Source: Venturia oleaginea (Eukaryota > Ascomycota > Dothideomycetes > Venturiales > Venturiaceae). Taken from it: a stretch of DNA of 64,000 nucleotides. This document shows, one piece after another, positions 1 through 10,235 of the stretch. The stretch spans positions 868,001-932,000 of the forward strand of contig JABMLP010000005.1 in NCBI GenBank assembly GCA_013176395.1, given 5' to 3'. Under the pieces are notes generated by a model. That model worked only from the letters and a program-made list of their open reading frames with translations. It was not told the origin of the DNA and did not search any database. Every line of letters starts with the position of its first letter. Positions within the stretch are counted from its first letter, which is position 1. Made by a program: the position numbers and the translations under genes.

Positions 1-346
1 TTCCCTCAGATGACAATATAAACTATAAATTTTGGAGATCTACGGATCTCATCAAACTCTTTGCCACTTTGCAAATACATGGGTAACAGTATCTATTGTC
101 TTAGAAGTTTATGATATCTTACGAATGAGGCCTCTGCGCTAGCGTAGTTCTATGTAGTTAGGTATGTATGCATTTTCAAGTTCCGGGAAACGCGACAACA
201 TCGATTCCCTGCCGTCCATTATAGTGTATACTTCAAAGTAGACCTCCATACGCAGCCGCGGCACCTGCATCCCAACTCGCGGCCACCTATGTATTTGATT
301 TTTCCTTCACCGTCTCCAAACACGAACATCATCTCATCGCCAGACA
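1..346. other. 5' flank of Zn2Cys6 gene, nothing recognised
   Basis: No open frame or repeat that I can support. The stretch directly before the ATG at 347 is pyrimidine-rich, as is usual upstream of fungal start codons, so it probably holds the promoter and 5' UTR of the regulator gene. Confidence 0.4.
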
Positions 347-1511
347 ATGCCATCAAGACGAGCTCATGTCAAATCGAGACATGGATGTCGGCAATGTAAG
401 GCGAGGAGAGTGAAGGTAGGCTTTTCGGTCCCTTCTGGCTTGACTTCTCGAACTACCTTCTGCCCAAGACGGCACACCCTTACAACGGCATGCTAATGCG
501 CTTCTCCAGTGCAATGTACAGAAGCCATTCTGTGGAAACTGTCAACGAAGACGTGAACACTGCGAGTTCGTGCAGGATGTCCAACCATGGACTCCCCCTA
601 CCAGTGTATCGTCTGTATCGTCTCCTGCTCCAAATGTTACCAAAGATCCCAAGCCAGCTCCAGCGGCGTCCTTAAATTTGATGGATCTGGAATTGCTTCA
701 TCACTTCTCAACGGTGTTGTATAGCACGCTCTGTGGGGGACCAAAGGTCCACCGGATGTGGCAATTTAGCATTCCTCAGGCAGCATTCAAACATCCTCAT
801 TTGATGAACTCCATCTTAGCTATGTCGGCGCTCCACCTGTCCAGCACATGTGCGCCAGCGGATCGACAAGCATACTTCACTGCCGCCACTCAACACAATA
901 ACATAGCACTATCAGGTTTCAATCTGCTCCTCAACAATGTTACCGAAGAGAACGGCGACTCTACCATAGCAAACTCTTGCTTGCTCGCCATCTTCTCAGC
1001 GGCTATGTGGAGCAACTCTAGGAATCCTCAACCCCAATCTCCGATCGAGGGCATCATGGAAGTCGCTAGCCTTACAGGAGGTATCCATGTTATCATAAAC
1101 GCTGGAGGCCCATTCCTCCGTCAAGGAAGGTTGTCATCGCTGCTTAACCCGAAGCCTTGGGATGATATCGCAGCTCCGCCTGAAGTCCTTTCTGCTCTCA
1201 ATGCAATTCGAGACAAGGCTCGTATATCATACACCGCTGAGAGAGCCACTATCTACCTAGACGCCCTCCAGAGTCTTCATAGGACCTTTGAGGCATACGA
1301 AGCCAATCAAGACCATCTGCCGATAGCATTGCTTTGGCTTGTCTTGCTCGAACGTGACTTCGTCGAATTACTCAAGGAGAAAGCCTCAATGGCACTAGTC
1401 ATATTCGCGCATTTCAGTGCGGTATGTCAAGCTGCATCTACATTGTGGTGGGCCAAAGATTGGGATTCGATAATCGTCGAGGAGGCACATCAAGCTTTAG
1501 ACCAGACATAG
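347..1511 (+). CDS. Zn2Cys6 fungal transcription factor (Upc2-like)
   Basis: Probable DNA-binding regulator of 356 aa in two exons, 347-415 and 510-1511, with a GTAGGC...CTCCAG intron and a TGCTAAT branch-like site near 490. The joined N-terminus gives a complete binuclear zinc cluster with Cys at residues 14, 17, 24, 31, 34 and 41 (CX2CX6CX6CX2CX6C); the intron lies between the second and third Cys, a common place in this family. Residues from about 100 on resemble the fungal-specific regulatory domain of Upc2/sterol-uptake-control-like factors (LHHFSTVLY, ILAMSALHLS). The start was chosen because it opens directly onto the basic stretch before the first Cys. The frame ends at a TAG (1509-1511), but the following codons in the same frame still look like the family C-terminus (see findings). 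Target genes cannot be told from sequence. Confidence 0.8.
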
Positions 1512-2098
1512 CATCCTTGGATATCCTGGCCAATGCGGAAGATCGAAGCCCGACTCCGACGGCTTTCTGAGCCAAGAGTCAACGACACTTCCAAGAACCT
1601 TCCGGTTCCGGATCCAATATCATGAACAGAATGTCGGGTCTTGCGAAGAGCGAGAATGTTGCCAGTGGCTGGTGGAGGAGATATGATCTGACAGGGACGC
1701 CTTTCAGCAGGTAGCCGTTCGAGCCAATCACGTTGACAGTTTCCAGCCCTACTAACCATCCTTGGTGCCGCCATCATCCGCCGCCTAACTTAACGAGGAA
1801 TAGTTTAAGAGAGTACGAAGCTCACAAGAGCGCCAAGTAGAGATCTTCAAGTCTCCATGGCTGAGGACGAATCGATAAATTCAGCCATGCTGGAATGGAT
1901 CTAATTTTCTCGATTCCTCGACTTGGTTCTTGTTGTTATAGCCAGCCCAAGTGACACACGACATCATTTTCATTCCTCCCCAGCGATTACTCTACTGAAG
2001 ACAAAACAATCATCGACTCGCGGATTCCAGTCAATCCCGAACAACAGATAAGGCCACTAAATTATTACCACTTTCGGATCTTACGCGCCAATCCTAAA
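1512..2098. other. intergenic; begins with an in-frame extension of the upstream gene
   Basis: Bases 1512-1622 continue the frame of the Zn2Cys6 gene after its TAG for 37 codons to a TGA at 1623-1625, and begin with a family-like HPWISWPM motif. The rest (1626-2098) holds no gene I can support; it is probably the terminator of the regulator and the promoter of the small membrane protein gene. Confidence 0.4.
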
Positions 2099-2474
2099 AT
2101 GGGACTCCACCCAGCACTCGTCGTCTTCTTAGTCATTCTCGGTGCTGGATTCGTTTGCGCGATGGGTTACGCCGTCCATATCCGCTTCGGAATCAAGGAC
2201 GAGGACAAAAAGCGACTAAACCCATTGGTCGAACAAGAAGAGTATATGCGACAAGTGCGGCAACGTAACTTCAATTGGATGAGGAATTATTGCAGAGCCA
2301 ACGGGATCCGACGACCGCCCCCAGTACGTGGACGTCTCCTTGCATCTCACGGTGCTGTGTATGATTGGGTATTGGAAAGGAACATTGTATGTGAGATCAT
2401 GAACTGACTTTCTTTCTTAACAGATCCGACAACCGAGCAGCTATGTTGAGAGCGATGCTTCTGCTTGGGCTTGA
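2099..2474 (+). CDS. small single-pass membrane protein
   Basis: A 91-aa protein in two exons, 2099-2323 and 2424-2474. The intron (100 nt) starts GTACGT and ends TTAACAG, with a CTGAC branch-like site about 20 nt upstream; it lies between codons, and without it the frame ends in unlike sequence. Residues about 5-28 form one hydrophobic membrane segment (ALVVFLVILGAGFVCAMGYA), followed by a charged tail rich in Lys, Arg, Glu and Asn, probably cytosolic. The N-terminus begins only four residues before the hydrophobic stretch, so it acts as a signal anchor rather than a cleaved peptide. I do not recognise the family; small proteins of this layout are common in ascomycete genomes. Confidence 0.6.
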
Positions 2475-3306
2475 GAAACCACGTTCGATCACTTACCGGC
2501 GCCAACAATACCTAATTACATGAAAATTTATTTTGCAGAATCCCTCGATGACTTCGAACCGGCATGGAGAAAGGAAAAGATTTGGATTTGGCGATTGATT
2601 CTACAGGATACCTAGCGTTCATGGCTGGCGTTGAGGAGTATTTGGCATGATTGAGACGATAATGTGGAGAAACCGGATGCACGTTGAAACGACTTCATGA
2701 ATTACAAATGGTTCTGGTGGTCGGCTTCGGAGTTGACGATGGCTGGTAATGTAATTAAGTTCTTGACCACTTTCTAATTATCAGGCAAGCCTGCTTTGCG
2801 TGTCTCTCTGACGCACGCAGGAGAGTGGAATGTAGAACGATATCTAAAATTCAGAGCGTCGTTGATACATTCCTGGCATGCGATTTGAGATTTCCCCTCA
2901 ACCGACTTTCGACAGCAACCAAGACACAGCTGACTAACTCTCCGTCACCTTATCCCACACCTCCACGTCTCATAATCTTGTTGTTCACGATCTTACTGGA
3001 TATCAACACTGAACGGACACTGATATTAGGGTCCATATCCTTCTTTACTATCCCAAAACTCGCAGCTCGCCATCTCACCCTCTTTAACCATGTCCTTCGA
3101 CGCAATCGCCAGATCAACGCGGTTACAACTAGATTCCTATGGAATGCCTCGAGCATAATATGCATGTCTTTGAGGATGGGTAGTAGTATTGGACAATACC
3201 TACGGTTTTAAACCCTCGCTTTTTAATTTTAAGGTAGAATAATATTATATGGTTATTTGACTTTTGAAGTACTGAATAGTGAATACTATAATATTCTTAT
3301 ATTCTA
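2475..3306. other. intergenic, AT-rich toward the transposon
   Basis: No gene supported. An open frame at 2825-3211 has no family resemblance, no splice logic and odd composition, so it is treated as chance. From about 3200 to the transposon edge the sequence is strongly AT-rich, resembling DNA altered by repeat-induced mutation or an old insertion site. Confidence 0.35.
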
Positions 3307-3308
3307 TA

Positions 3309-5129
3309 ACGTATTCCACCACCGAGCCGGCCACTTTTCCTTGGCACGACCAACTCATGTTACGACTCTTCAATTTTATCGCTATCAACAACAGATTCCA
3401 AGTCTGTCGTGCTGCTATCTGATTCAGAAGATATCTCGATATCCTTTTTACACGTTCGCGCATTGTGCCCAGTCGCGCCGCAGTTCCCACAGCGTCGTTG
3501 AGTTGGTCGGGCTGTTTCTTGATCACCACTACTACGAGTATTCTTTGATCCCTGAGACGCAACAGACGCCTCAGCAGCTACCCGCGCTGCTGCAGTCCCA
3601 TACTCTTCAGTACCACCTTGCTGGATCCGCTTCCTTTTGCGCGATTTTCGCTTCGTCATTACTGCCAATTGCTCTTCAAGCTCGTAGTTTCGTGCAATAA
3701 GTAGAGCGTTCTGGTGTAGCATCAATTCAGCACCTTTAACAAGCTGGGAAAAGCCTGCCTGCGCAGTAACTGGTGACCGAGTAAAAGACTCGCTTATGAG
3801 CTTTGATTGAGATCCAAATTCTTGAGTATTGCTTGAAGTCTTCGACTGCCACAGCGTCTCCTGTGGTGGGGTACGTAGCCGTACTTCAAGGCGATCCAAA
3901 ACTACCTGCGCGTTGATAGGGACTAGTCCTATTGCCTCAAAGGCCTTTCGACAATTCTCTTCCGTGAACACGTCGAAAAACGCGTCTTTAAAGGCAGGGA
4001 GAAAGCCTTCCTTATTGATATGTTAGACGCGTCGGGGTGCCAAGTCCCAGACGCGGTGGGAGTACTTGCGCTTCAATGGCGAGAAGCAGACCACGTCAAG
4101 AGGCTGGAGTATATGCGACGAGTGCGTTGGCATACAGAGGGTTAGGATCTTGTTTCCGAGGCAGTAGTCCTTGAAATCCTGGTTGAGATGGCTCTCATGG
4201 CCGTCCAAAATGAGTAGCCTGTACCCCCCCACCTGCCGCGCCTTTGTATACGCGTCAAAGTGCTTCAACCACCCAAGACCAAGCGCGTTGTTTGTCCAGC
4301 CGTTCTCAGAGATTGAGAGCTTTCAATTCCGTGGTATATCTCTGCCTCCTCATACCACGCAGAAATGTGAACGCGTCCTTTATAGATAATAAATGGCGGG
4401 GCCGCATACCCAGCTGCGCAGATGCTCTGAATAATCGTAACCCATTCGCGATCGCCCGGCTGGGTGAGTTCAGGCCTTGTACGTCTTTCAGAGGCTGTAA
4501 CGACCTTCATTGACCCAATAACGCCCATCTGGAAGCCAATCTCGTCAAAGTTGTGCGTATCCTCATCGTGGACGCCGTACTTTGCCTTAGTGTCTGCAAC
4601 GAGCTTGAACCACGCGCCAATAATCTCTGGATCTTCCTGTAGTATCCTCTGCCTATCTTTTGCTCGATTAAGGCTACCTTGAGCTCAACTGAGCGCGTTA
4701 CGAATCTCTCAGCCCAGTTTTTGCCTACTGGCACTCCACCGCGTATACCCAGTAGTTTATCCGCCATATCTGCAACCTCACACAGCCGGGGCGCAAATCC
4801 TCGCAAATTGAGGTCGAGAATATATTGGATAAGCATTTGCTCCTCGGTAAGGGTAAGTTTCCGACCGTCTGGTAGTTTTTCGAGGATAAATGGGACTCCT
4901 CGGGTGCGATCAGAGAGGTTCTGGTGTTTAACGTTAAAGGCGCGCGCAGCAGCCCGTTGGCTTCGGAATTGGCTGGCTTGGAGGGCTTGGAGGGCAAGCT
5001 GAAGTCTCCCTTCGTGTTCAAGTAATAACGGGTTGTGTTGTTGAGACACAATCAGATAATGGGGGAAGTGGTAGTCTTGGCATAATTTGGCGGGTTGGGT
5101 GGTGTGGCGGTTCGGGTGGTAGAATACGT
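3309..5129 (-). mobile_element. pogo/Fot1-like DNA transposon, copy A (defective)
   Basis: A 1.82-kb element bounded by inverted repeats that begin ACGTATTC(C/T)ACCACC at both ends and by a TA at each side (3307-3308 and 5130-5131), the target duplication of the Tc1/mariner/pogo superfamily. The left terminus is the same as the right terminus of copy B up to and past the TTTTCCTTGGCA block, so A, B and C are one subfamily. The coding strand is minus. A solo LTR sits immediately beyond the right end, its target duplication overlapping the last two bases of this element. Confidence 0.88.
3360..5049 (-). pseudogene. pogo-family DDE transposase, copy A, broken
   Basis: Recognisable parts in order are an N-terminal helix-turn-helix/CENP-B-type DNA-binding region, the DDE core (NFDEIGF, LILDGHESH, LQPLDVVCFSPLK) and a C-terminal CCHC zinc knuckle (CGNCGATGHNARTC). 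Compared with copy B, the start ATG is GTG (5047-5049), one base is missing near 4673 (CTTAATCG against CTTCAATCG), two bases are added near 4346-4350, and a TAC codon has become TAA at about 4023-4025. The three catalytic Asp are still encoded but in different frames. It cannot make a full transposase. Confidence 0.85.
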
Positions 5130-5132
5130 TAC

Positions 5133-5388
5133 TGTCACGGTACGACCGCGGACAAGTCTCTCCCGCCGTTGGGGTGGCTTCACGGTACGTGATCAAGGCA
5201 GAACCGTAGTTCTGCCGAGGAAAGGTTTTAAAAGCCTACGTGGTTTCAACCAATCCGTAGCTCTTTGAGCTACGTCCTGTAGTCAAACCTGCCTGTCGGT
5301 TTACCTGCCAGTTCGTATGTAGCATGTTTAATGATACCTGTTCCTGCTGCTGCTCTTTCCTCCTTATACCCGAACCCGCCCCGTGACA
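5133..5388. repeat. solo LTR, TGTCACGG...CCGTGACA type, with 5-bp target duplication
   Basis: A 256-bp unit that starts TGTCACGG and ends CCGTGACA, i.e. 5'-TG...CA-3' with short inverted termini, flanked by GTTAC on both sides (5128-5132 and 5389-5393). This is the signature of an LTR retrotransposon that inserted and then lost its body by LTR-LTR recombination. The left GTTAC is built from the last two bases of pogo copy A plus the TA and one flanking base, so this insertion is younger than copy A. Confidence 0.8.
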
Positions 5389-5450
5389 GTTACTTGTAGT
5401 AAAAGAATAATTCTTATAGACCGAGCTTTTACTTAGACTTATTAAGTATT

Positions 5451-5848
5451 TGTTACGGATACTGTCACGTGGAACGTTTAGTGACATGTATGGCGCGTTC
5501 CCTTTGTGATTAGTAAGTTGTTACACAGGATCGGAAGGATCATGTGAACGCTCGAGCCTTGGCAAAGCGAGCGCTCGACACGCTCGATTGCGAGCGCCAC
5601 GAGCGCAGGATTTCTTAGGAGATGGATCTCTATATATAGGACGAGACTCTGCTCCCTCAGTGTCTCGTATCTTCACTCTCTAGTTACTTCGCTATTGCTT
5701 TTAGTTACTTAGCACAATTACTTCTTATATCTAGCAAGCTTCTCTTCACTTGTTTGATACGATATTGTCGCCCCGGACCACTTGAACGCTACTGTATGGA
5801 TTAGCCAAATCCAGCTGTATTACTTTGAGCCATAGCCTCTGCGTAACA
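5451..5848 (+). repeat. LTR, TGTTACGG...GCGTAACA family, copy 1
   Basis: A 398-bp LTR that starts TGTTACGGATACTGTCACGT and ends CTGCGTAACA. It shares a long core with the copies at 15717 and 16417, including CTATATATAGGACGAGACTC (a TATA box at 5631-5638 followed by the presumed transcript start region) and CGATATTGTCGCCCCGGA. No convincing 5-bp duplication flanks it (GTATT left, AGAAG right), so it may be a rearranged solo LTR or one end of a decayed element. Confidence 0.72.
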
Positions 5849-6608
5849 AGAAGATAGTTGATCAAAGTTAATAGTCAAGGATATAAATCCTAACTAAAGC
5901 TATATTGTGTTACGCTGAACGAGCAAAACAGAGTTATTCGGAAGTAGATTCAACACGAACTTAACGATAGGAGCCAATGTGCAGAACGAGTGTCACCCTG
6001 TGACTTGACTGTATTGACTGCAGAGGTTAAGTACACCGTTGCATCTGCATTGATTGATTGATTGATTGATTTTATCCTACTCGGTTGCAGCCGCTTAATC
6101 ACGCAGCTATGTCCGGTTAGGAGGACTTCATCAGACAGCCGACACGTGATAGATTATATAATCCACCGCGCCCCACTTCGCCCCGTTTACTGAAACAAGA
6201 CCAGCTGTCCCCCCGGTCCTCCTTCTTTTCCCTTAACCAGTATCTCCAAATGCCCGCTGGCTCTTGTAGATACTGGTTACTCTGCTAGTATATCTGTGCT
6301 ATGTAGACTCAAGAGGCAATGCCTCGTGTTTCGCTATCCTTCTACCTACAGTCTCCCTCTAGTGCTCAGCTTTGTCTATCTGTTTCGCCTTATCCCTCAA
6401 GGCCAATGGGTTCCCTAAGTATGTTTCTGCTTGTGAAAGTTGCCTTGCACCAGATTCCTATGCGGCAGTGTATTTGGTTGTGTGATGCTGGAGACAATAG
6501 TAACCATCGTAGTCGTGATTTCGCTGCTTGGGTGTGATACTCCGGGTATGCCCGTAGACGAGGCTGTCTGGTAGCTGCCGTATTGTATGGCGCCGATCGT
6601 GCTATAGA
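5849..6608. other. non-genic repeat-associated DNA with an (ATTG)n tract
   Basis: No gene supported. It holds a short ATTG microsatellite at 6050-6070 and, further on, sequence of higher GC that leads into the duplicated array. It may be decayed retroelement body next to LTR copy 1, but no reverse transcriptase or integrase motif survives that I can read. Confidence 0.35.
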
Positions 6609-7260
6609 CCTGCCGTCTTATAGTCGGAGCCTACCTGCTGCTAGTCGCTCTTCCTGCTTGCTATATCGCGCTCCTACTCTTGCCAATGCCATAACTGGGA
6701 CGCAACAGTCTGGGGAGAGGCTCAAGGCTACGTCTGCTGGCTTGTAGGGAGGGGATTTGCCGCCAATAAGCTCCTTCTATACGTCCTTACTGCTTACTGT
6801 GTTGCGCACCTACTCTTGCCAATGCCATAACTGGGACGCAACAGTTTGGGGAGAGGCTCAAGGCTCTGGACATCAGCTTGCAGCAGGACGGTTTGCGGAG
6901 ACGATAGTAGATGAGGTTCTCTAGCAGCTGCCGTATCGTGTCGCACCGATTGTGTTGTAGACCTGTCGTCTTATAGTCGGAGCCTACCTGCTGCTAGTCG
7001 CTCTCCCTGCTTGCTATATCGCGCACCTACTCTTGCCAATGCCATAACTGGGACGCAACAGTCTGGGGAGAGGCTCAAGGCTACGTCTGCTAGCTTACAG
7101 GGAGGGGATTTGCCGCCAATAGGCTCCTTCTATGCGTCCTTACTACTTACTGTGTCGCGCACCTACTCTTGCCAATGCCATAACTGGGAGGCAACAGTTT
7201 GGGGAGAGGCTCAAGGCTCTGGGCAACAGCTTGTAGCAGGACGGTTTGCCAAGACGTTGG
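6609..7260. repeat. 353-bp duplication containing internal 136-bp repeats
   Basis: The block beginning CCTG(C/T)CGTCTTATAGTCGGAG occurs at 6609 and again at 6962 (spacing 353). Inside each copy a shorter unit beginning CCTACTCTTGCCAATGCCAT occurs twice, at 6673 and 6809, then 7026 and 7162 (spacing 136 each time). Copies differ by scattered substitutions. None of the frames is open across a unit. Origin unknown; it could be decayed coding sequence of a retroelement or a non-coding satellite seed. Confidence 0.75.
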
Positions 7261-9635
7261 GAGAGGTTGTCTAGTCGTTGCAGTGGTGTGTGGTGCCGAT
7301 TGTTGCACACCGGGCGTCTGGTGTTTGAGTTGTGTTGAAGATATTGCCGTTCTAGCAGTGACTCGTCGACTCGGAGCGTTGCAGTGTCATCTGGGGTGCT
7401 GGACTAGCCGGAAGATAGTGACTAGATGGTTGCTGTTGTCTTTGATGGACGCATCGTTCGTGTAGCTTGCTCATGTATTCGTCTGCTTGCTCTGCCGTGG
7501 CCGCGACGGCGACTCTAGAGGTATCTCATCGACGCTGAGGGACGCGCGATGGCCTCTAGAGGCCGGAGCGGCCACTGGCAGAGGTGTTTTGATGATCTTT
7601 AGATGATACTTCTGTAAATTCCAAAAATTGAGTTCTCGCTGTGTGTGCTGTTTTTCCCGTTGCATCTGCATGCATATATATGCATGTTAATGCATTCCTT
7701 GGCATCTATCACGTGCACTATGCCTGAGGTATCAAGGACTGGCATGCCACTGTTCAACATATTGTTCTTTAATTCATAGCTTTACTTTCCAGAATTTTCT
7801 GGTTGACATGCAGCCTCAACAATTTTCTCCTTCCCAAAGCTTTTTCCTTCTCCAAAACATCGGGACTTCACTTCCCATCGACAACTGCCCGCCACGAGGA
7901 CAACAATGTCGCAGGCAATGTCGGACATTCGGTAGAATTCATCTTTCGATGATTCCTTCAAGTACAGCAGCGGAGATGATACTCAGAAGCCATGCTTCGG
8001 AGTTCCTCAAAACGCGTGCTTGTACCATGATCGCATGCTTCATGGCTACACACTCATGGCGGACAACAGCCTGCACAGCACATACGAGTATTGAAACTCC
8101 ATTTAACCTCCGCGAATCTCTTCTCCTCGCGTCGTGCTTTGCTCTGCGATTGCGTCGAAGAAACAATAACAAGGTCCATATAAGCTAGAAGGCTCATGCG
8201 ACAAGCTCTTCGACAGTTCTGCCAGTCTCTGACCCACCACCACAGACTAATAACCGCTGGGGTCTTCTACTAAGCACACGATGGACGTTCATCTTCTTTC
8301 CGGGCCTCCCTATTTTCGAACAGCTTCTTACACGTTCAGTTCATCCGACGGCAAACGCCAGCTCCTTGCCATTCCGGTGCGCGCTCCTTCCTACCTTGTC
8401 AATCGCCACTAGTATTCAAGTCCGTCTTGAAAGTGCATCATCCACCGGTTTTATTGTATGGTTCTGCAAAACAAGATCGGCACCATTTCAACATGCATCA
8501 AACTACTGTGGCATCGGATGTTGAGCGCACTATGCTGCTGGCGGGATGTTGACCTGGATCCAATCTTCACAGGTTCTGTTCTGCGCTCGGTCCTTCTTCT
8601 TTTCTCCTCATGTAACGGAGAGTGCAAGTATTACCTCTCAAGCATGGCCAGGCTTTGCGTCTCGAAAAGGAAATCTTGTAGGGACATGACAACTGAGTAG
8701 CTACACATGGTTGCCACGCTGCTCGCTCGATGTCTGCCGATTCTTGCCGAGCGCAAGTATACTACTGAAGAGTCAGTTGATTGATGGTTGCAGCCAGTAG
8801 TTGACACCTCTCCGACTTAGCGGTCAAGCTTGGCGAAACAATCCAAGGCCATGGAAAAGGCAAGTGACGAGGCATGGGGAGCAGATCAATTGATGGGCTA
8901 TCAATCCTGTGCGAATTTACCAGGGGAGAAGCCCGCCCTTTGACAGCTCATCTTGTATCACCCCCAGTGAGCTGGATGTACGAACCACGAATCCCATCGA
9001 CCAACATTGTTACCTCACACTTTTCCGACCACTCATCGTGAAGCGACGAGGTTATAGTTCAAACGTCTCAGGTGGATCTCCAACGAGAGAATCGTCTAAG
9101 CAGCATGAAGATGTCCATTTGCTACTCGTGCGATTCCACGGCGGTGCCTTGGGGCCATCATATGATAATGTTTGGTTTTAGGACGTCAAGTCTGATCGCT
9201 CACCTTCCCGAATGGTAACCACGCGTCACGAGGTTGGTAGCATCTGAATCATGGTAGACGGAGGATTTCCTCGTCGAGGCGAAAAGTGCTGCAACTAGAA
9301 ACGCGGGGTAACGGCCAAGGGACCCTGAGCATTCTCCTGAACTGGGCCGACGACATCCCTCTCACTTACCACAAACAATCGCTTTGCTCTGCTCTATCCT
9401 TTTTTCAACATTACTATCCGAAGCCTCTCCATACCACGGCTTACTTCTTCTGTGCCTGTCAGGGCCAGGCCCGCTCTGCATCTTATTGGCCACTCTTCGC
9501 GCAGCGCAGCAGCTTTTGTATTCGTCTATTCCCTGCGGAATACAGCAGCACGATTTCTTCAAATTCAAGGAAGCCTGTGGCTCATCAGTGACGAGCGTTG
9601 TGTCCCGTCGAACAACGTTCGTGAAGCTCGCTAGA
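7261..9635. other. gene-poor stretch
   Basis: Several open frames of 60-126 codons exist here (for example 7808-8188 and 8909-9181) but none has a family resemblance, signal peptide or splice logic that I can defend. A palindromic TGCATATATATGCA motif lies near 7671-7684. I see no tRNA or other RNA gene. It may contain regulatory sequence for the genes starting at 9636 or 10236. Confidence 0.3.
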
Positions 9636-10215
9636 ATGTGGATCACATTGTCCTCTCTGGTATTACCAGCGGTCATCGCTCGCCACGTTCAGTTGCCGTT
9701 GCTGGATGAGGTGGAGAGCCGGAGAGGCCAACACGTTGATGGAAGCAGAGATGACGGTCCAATAGGTTCTACTGCTGAAAGTGCAACATCTAAGTTGTCG
9801 GAAACTTGGTTCAACAATGCTAGGGAAGGTCCAAAAACGTCTGACAAACAAAGTAAGTGATGACTATTCTAAAATAAACGTCGAGGTTACTCTGCCAGGT
9901 CCTGCTTCCCTCCATTATTGGTCTGAACAGCATTACCTAGCCTTGCGGTCCCATCGGCCTACCGGCCCATCGCACCTGTCGTTCATCCACGGCCCAAATC
10001 ATCGAGTCATGGGCCATATGCGGCCCGTGCCCACATTTTTTCAGCCTTATGGGGTGAACAAAACGATCATGGGCTCCTGCCTCGTGCAATTGGTGCCGAT
10101 GGAGCAGGCGATGGCAGAATTTAAGGAGCGTCTCCCAACCATCTATGTTACAATCGTCTTTCCCATTGGCAATACCTTTCAAACTATTAGCCCATATCAC
10201 TCGGCACATCTCTGA
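9636..10215 (+). CDS. possible small secreted protein (hypothetical)
   Basis: Candidate 177-aa protein in two exons, 9636-9852 and 9899-10215. The N-terminus is a textbook short signal peptide (MWITLSSLVLPAVIA) followed by a polar region. Exon 1 would end in TAA/TGA just after a perfect GTAAGT donor at 9853, and an acceptor CTGCCAG 46 nt downstream joins in phase to a frame open for 105 codons. Against it: I recognise no family, the second exon is Pro/His-rich, and the stop lies only 20 bases before the alpha-galactosidase ATG, which would leave that gene no promoter of its own. It may instead be the alpha-galactosidase upstream region with chance open frames. Confidence 0.25.
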
Positions 10216-10235
10216 TCTCATACTTCACGTTCAAC

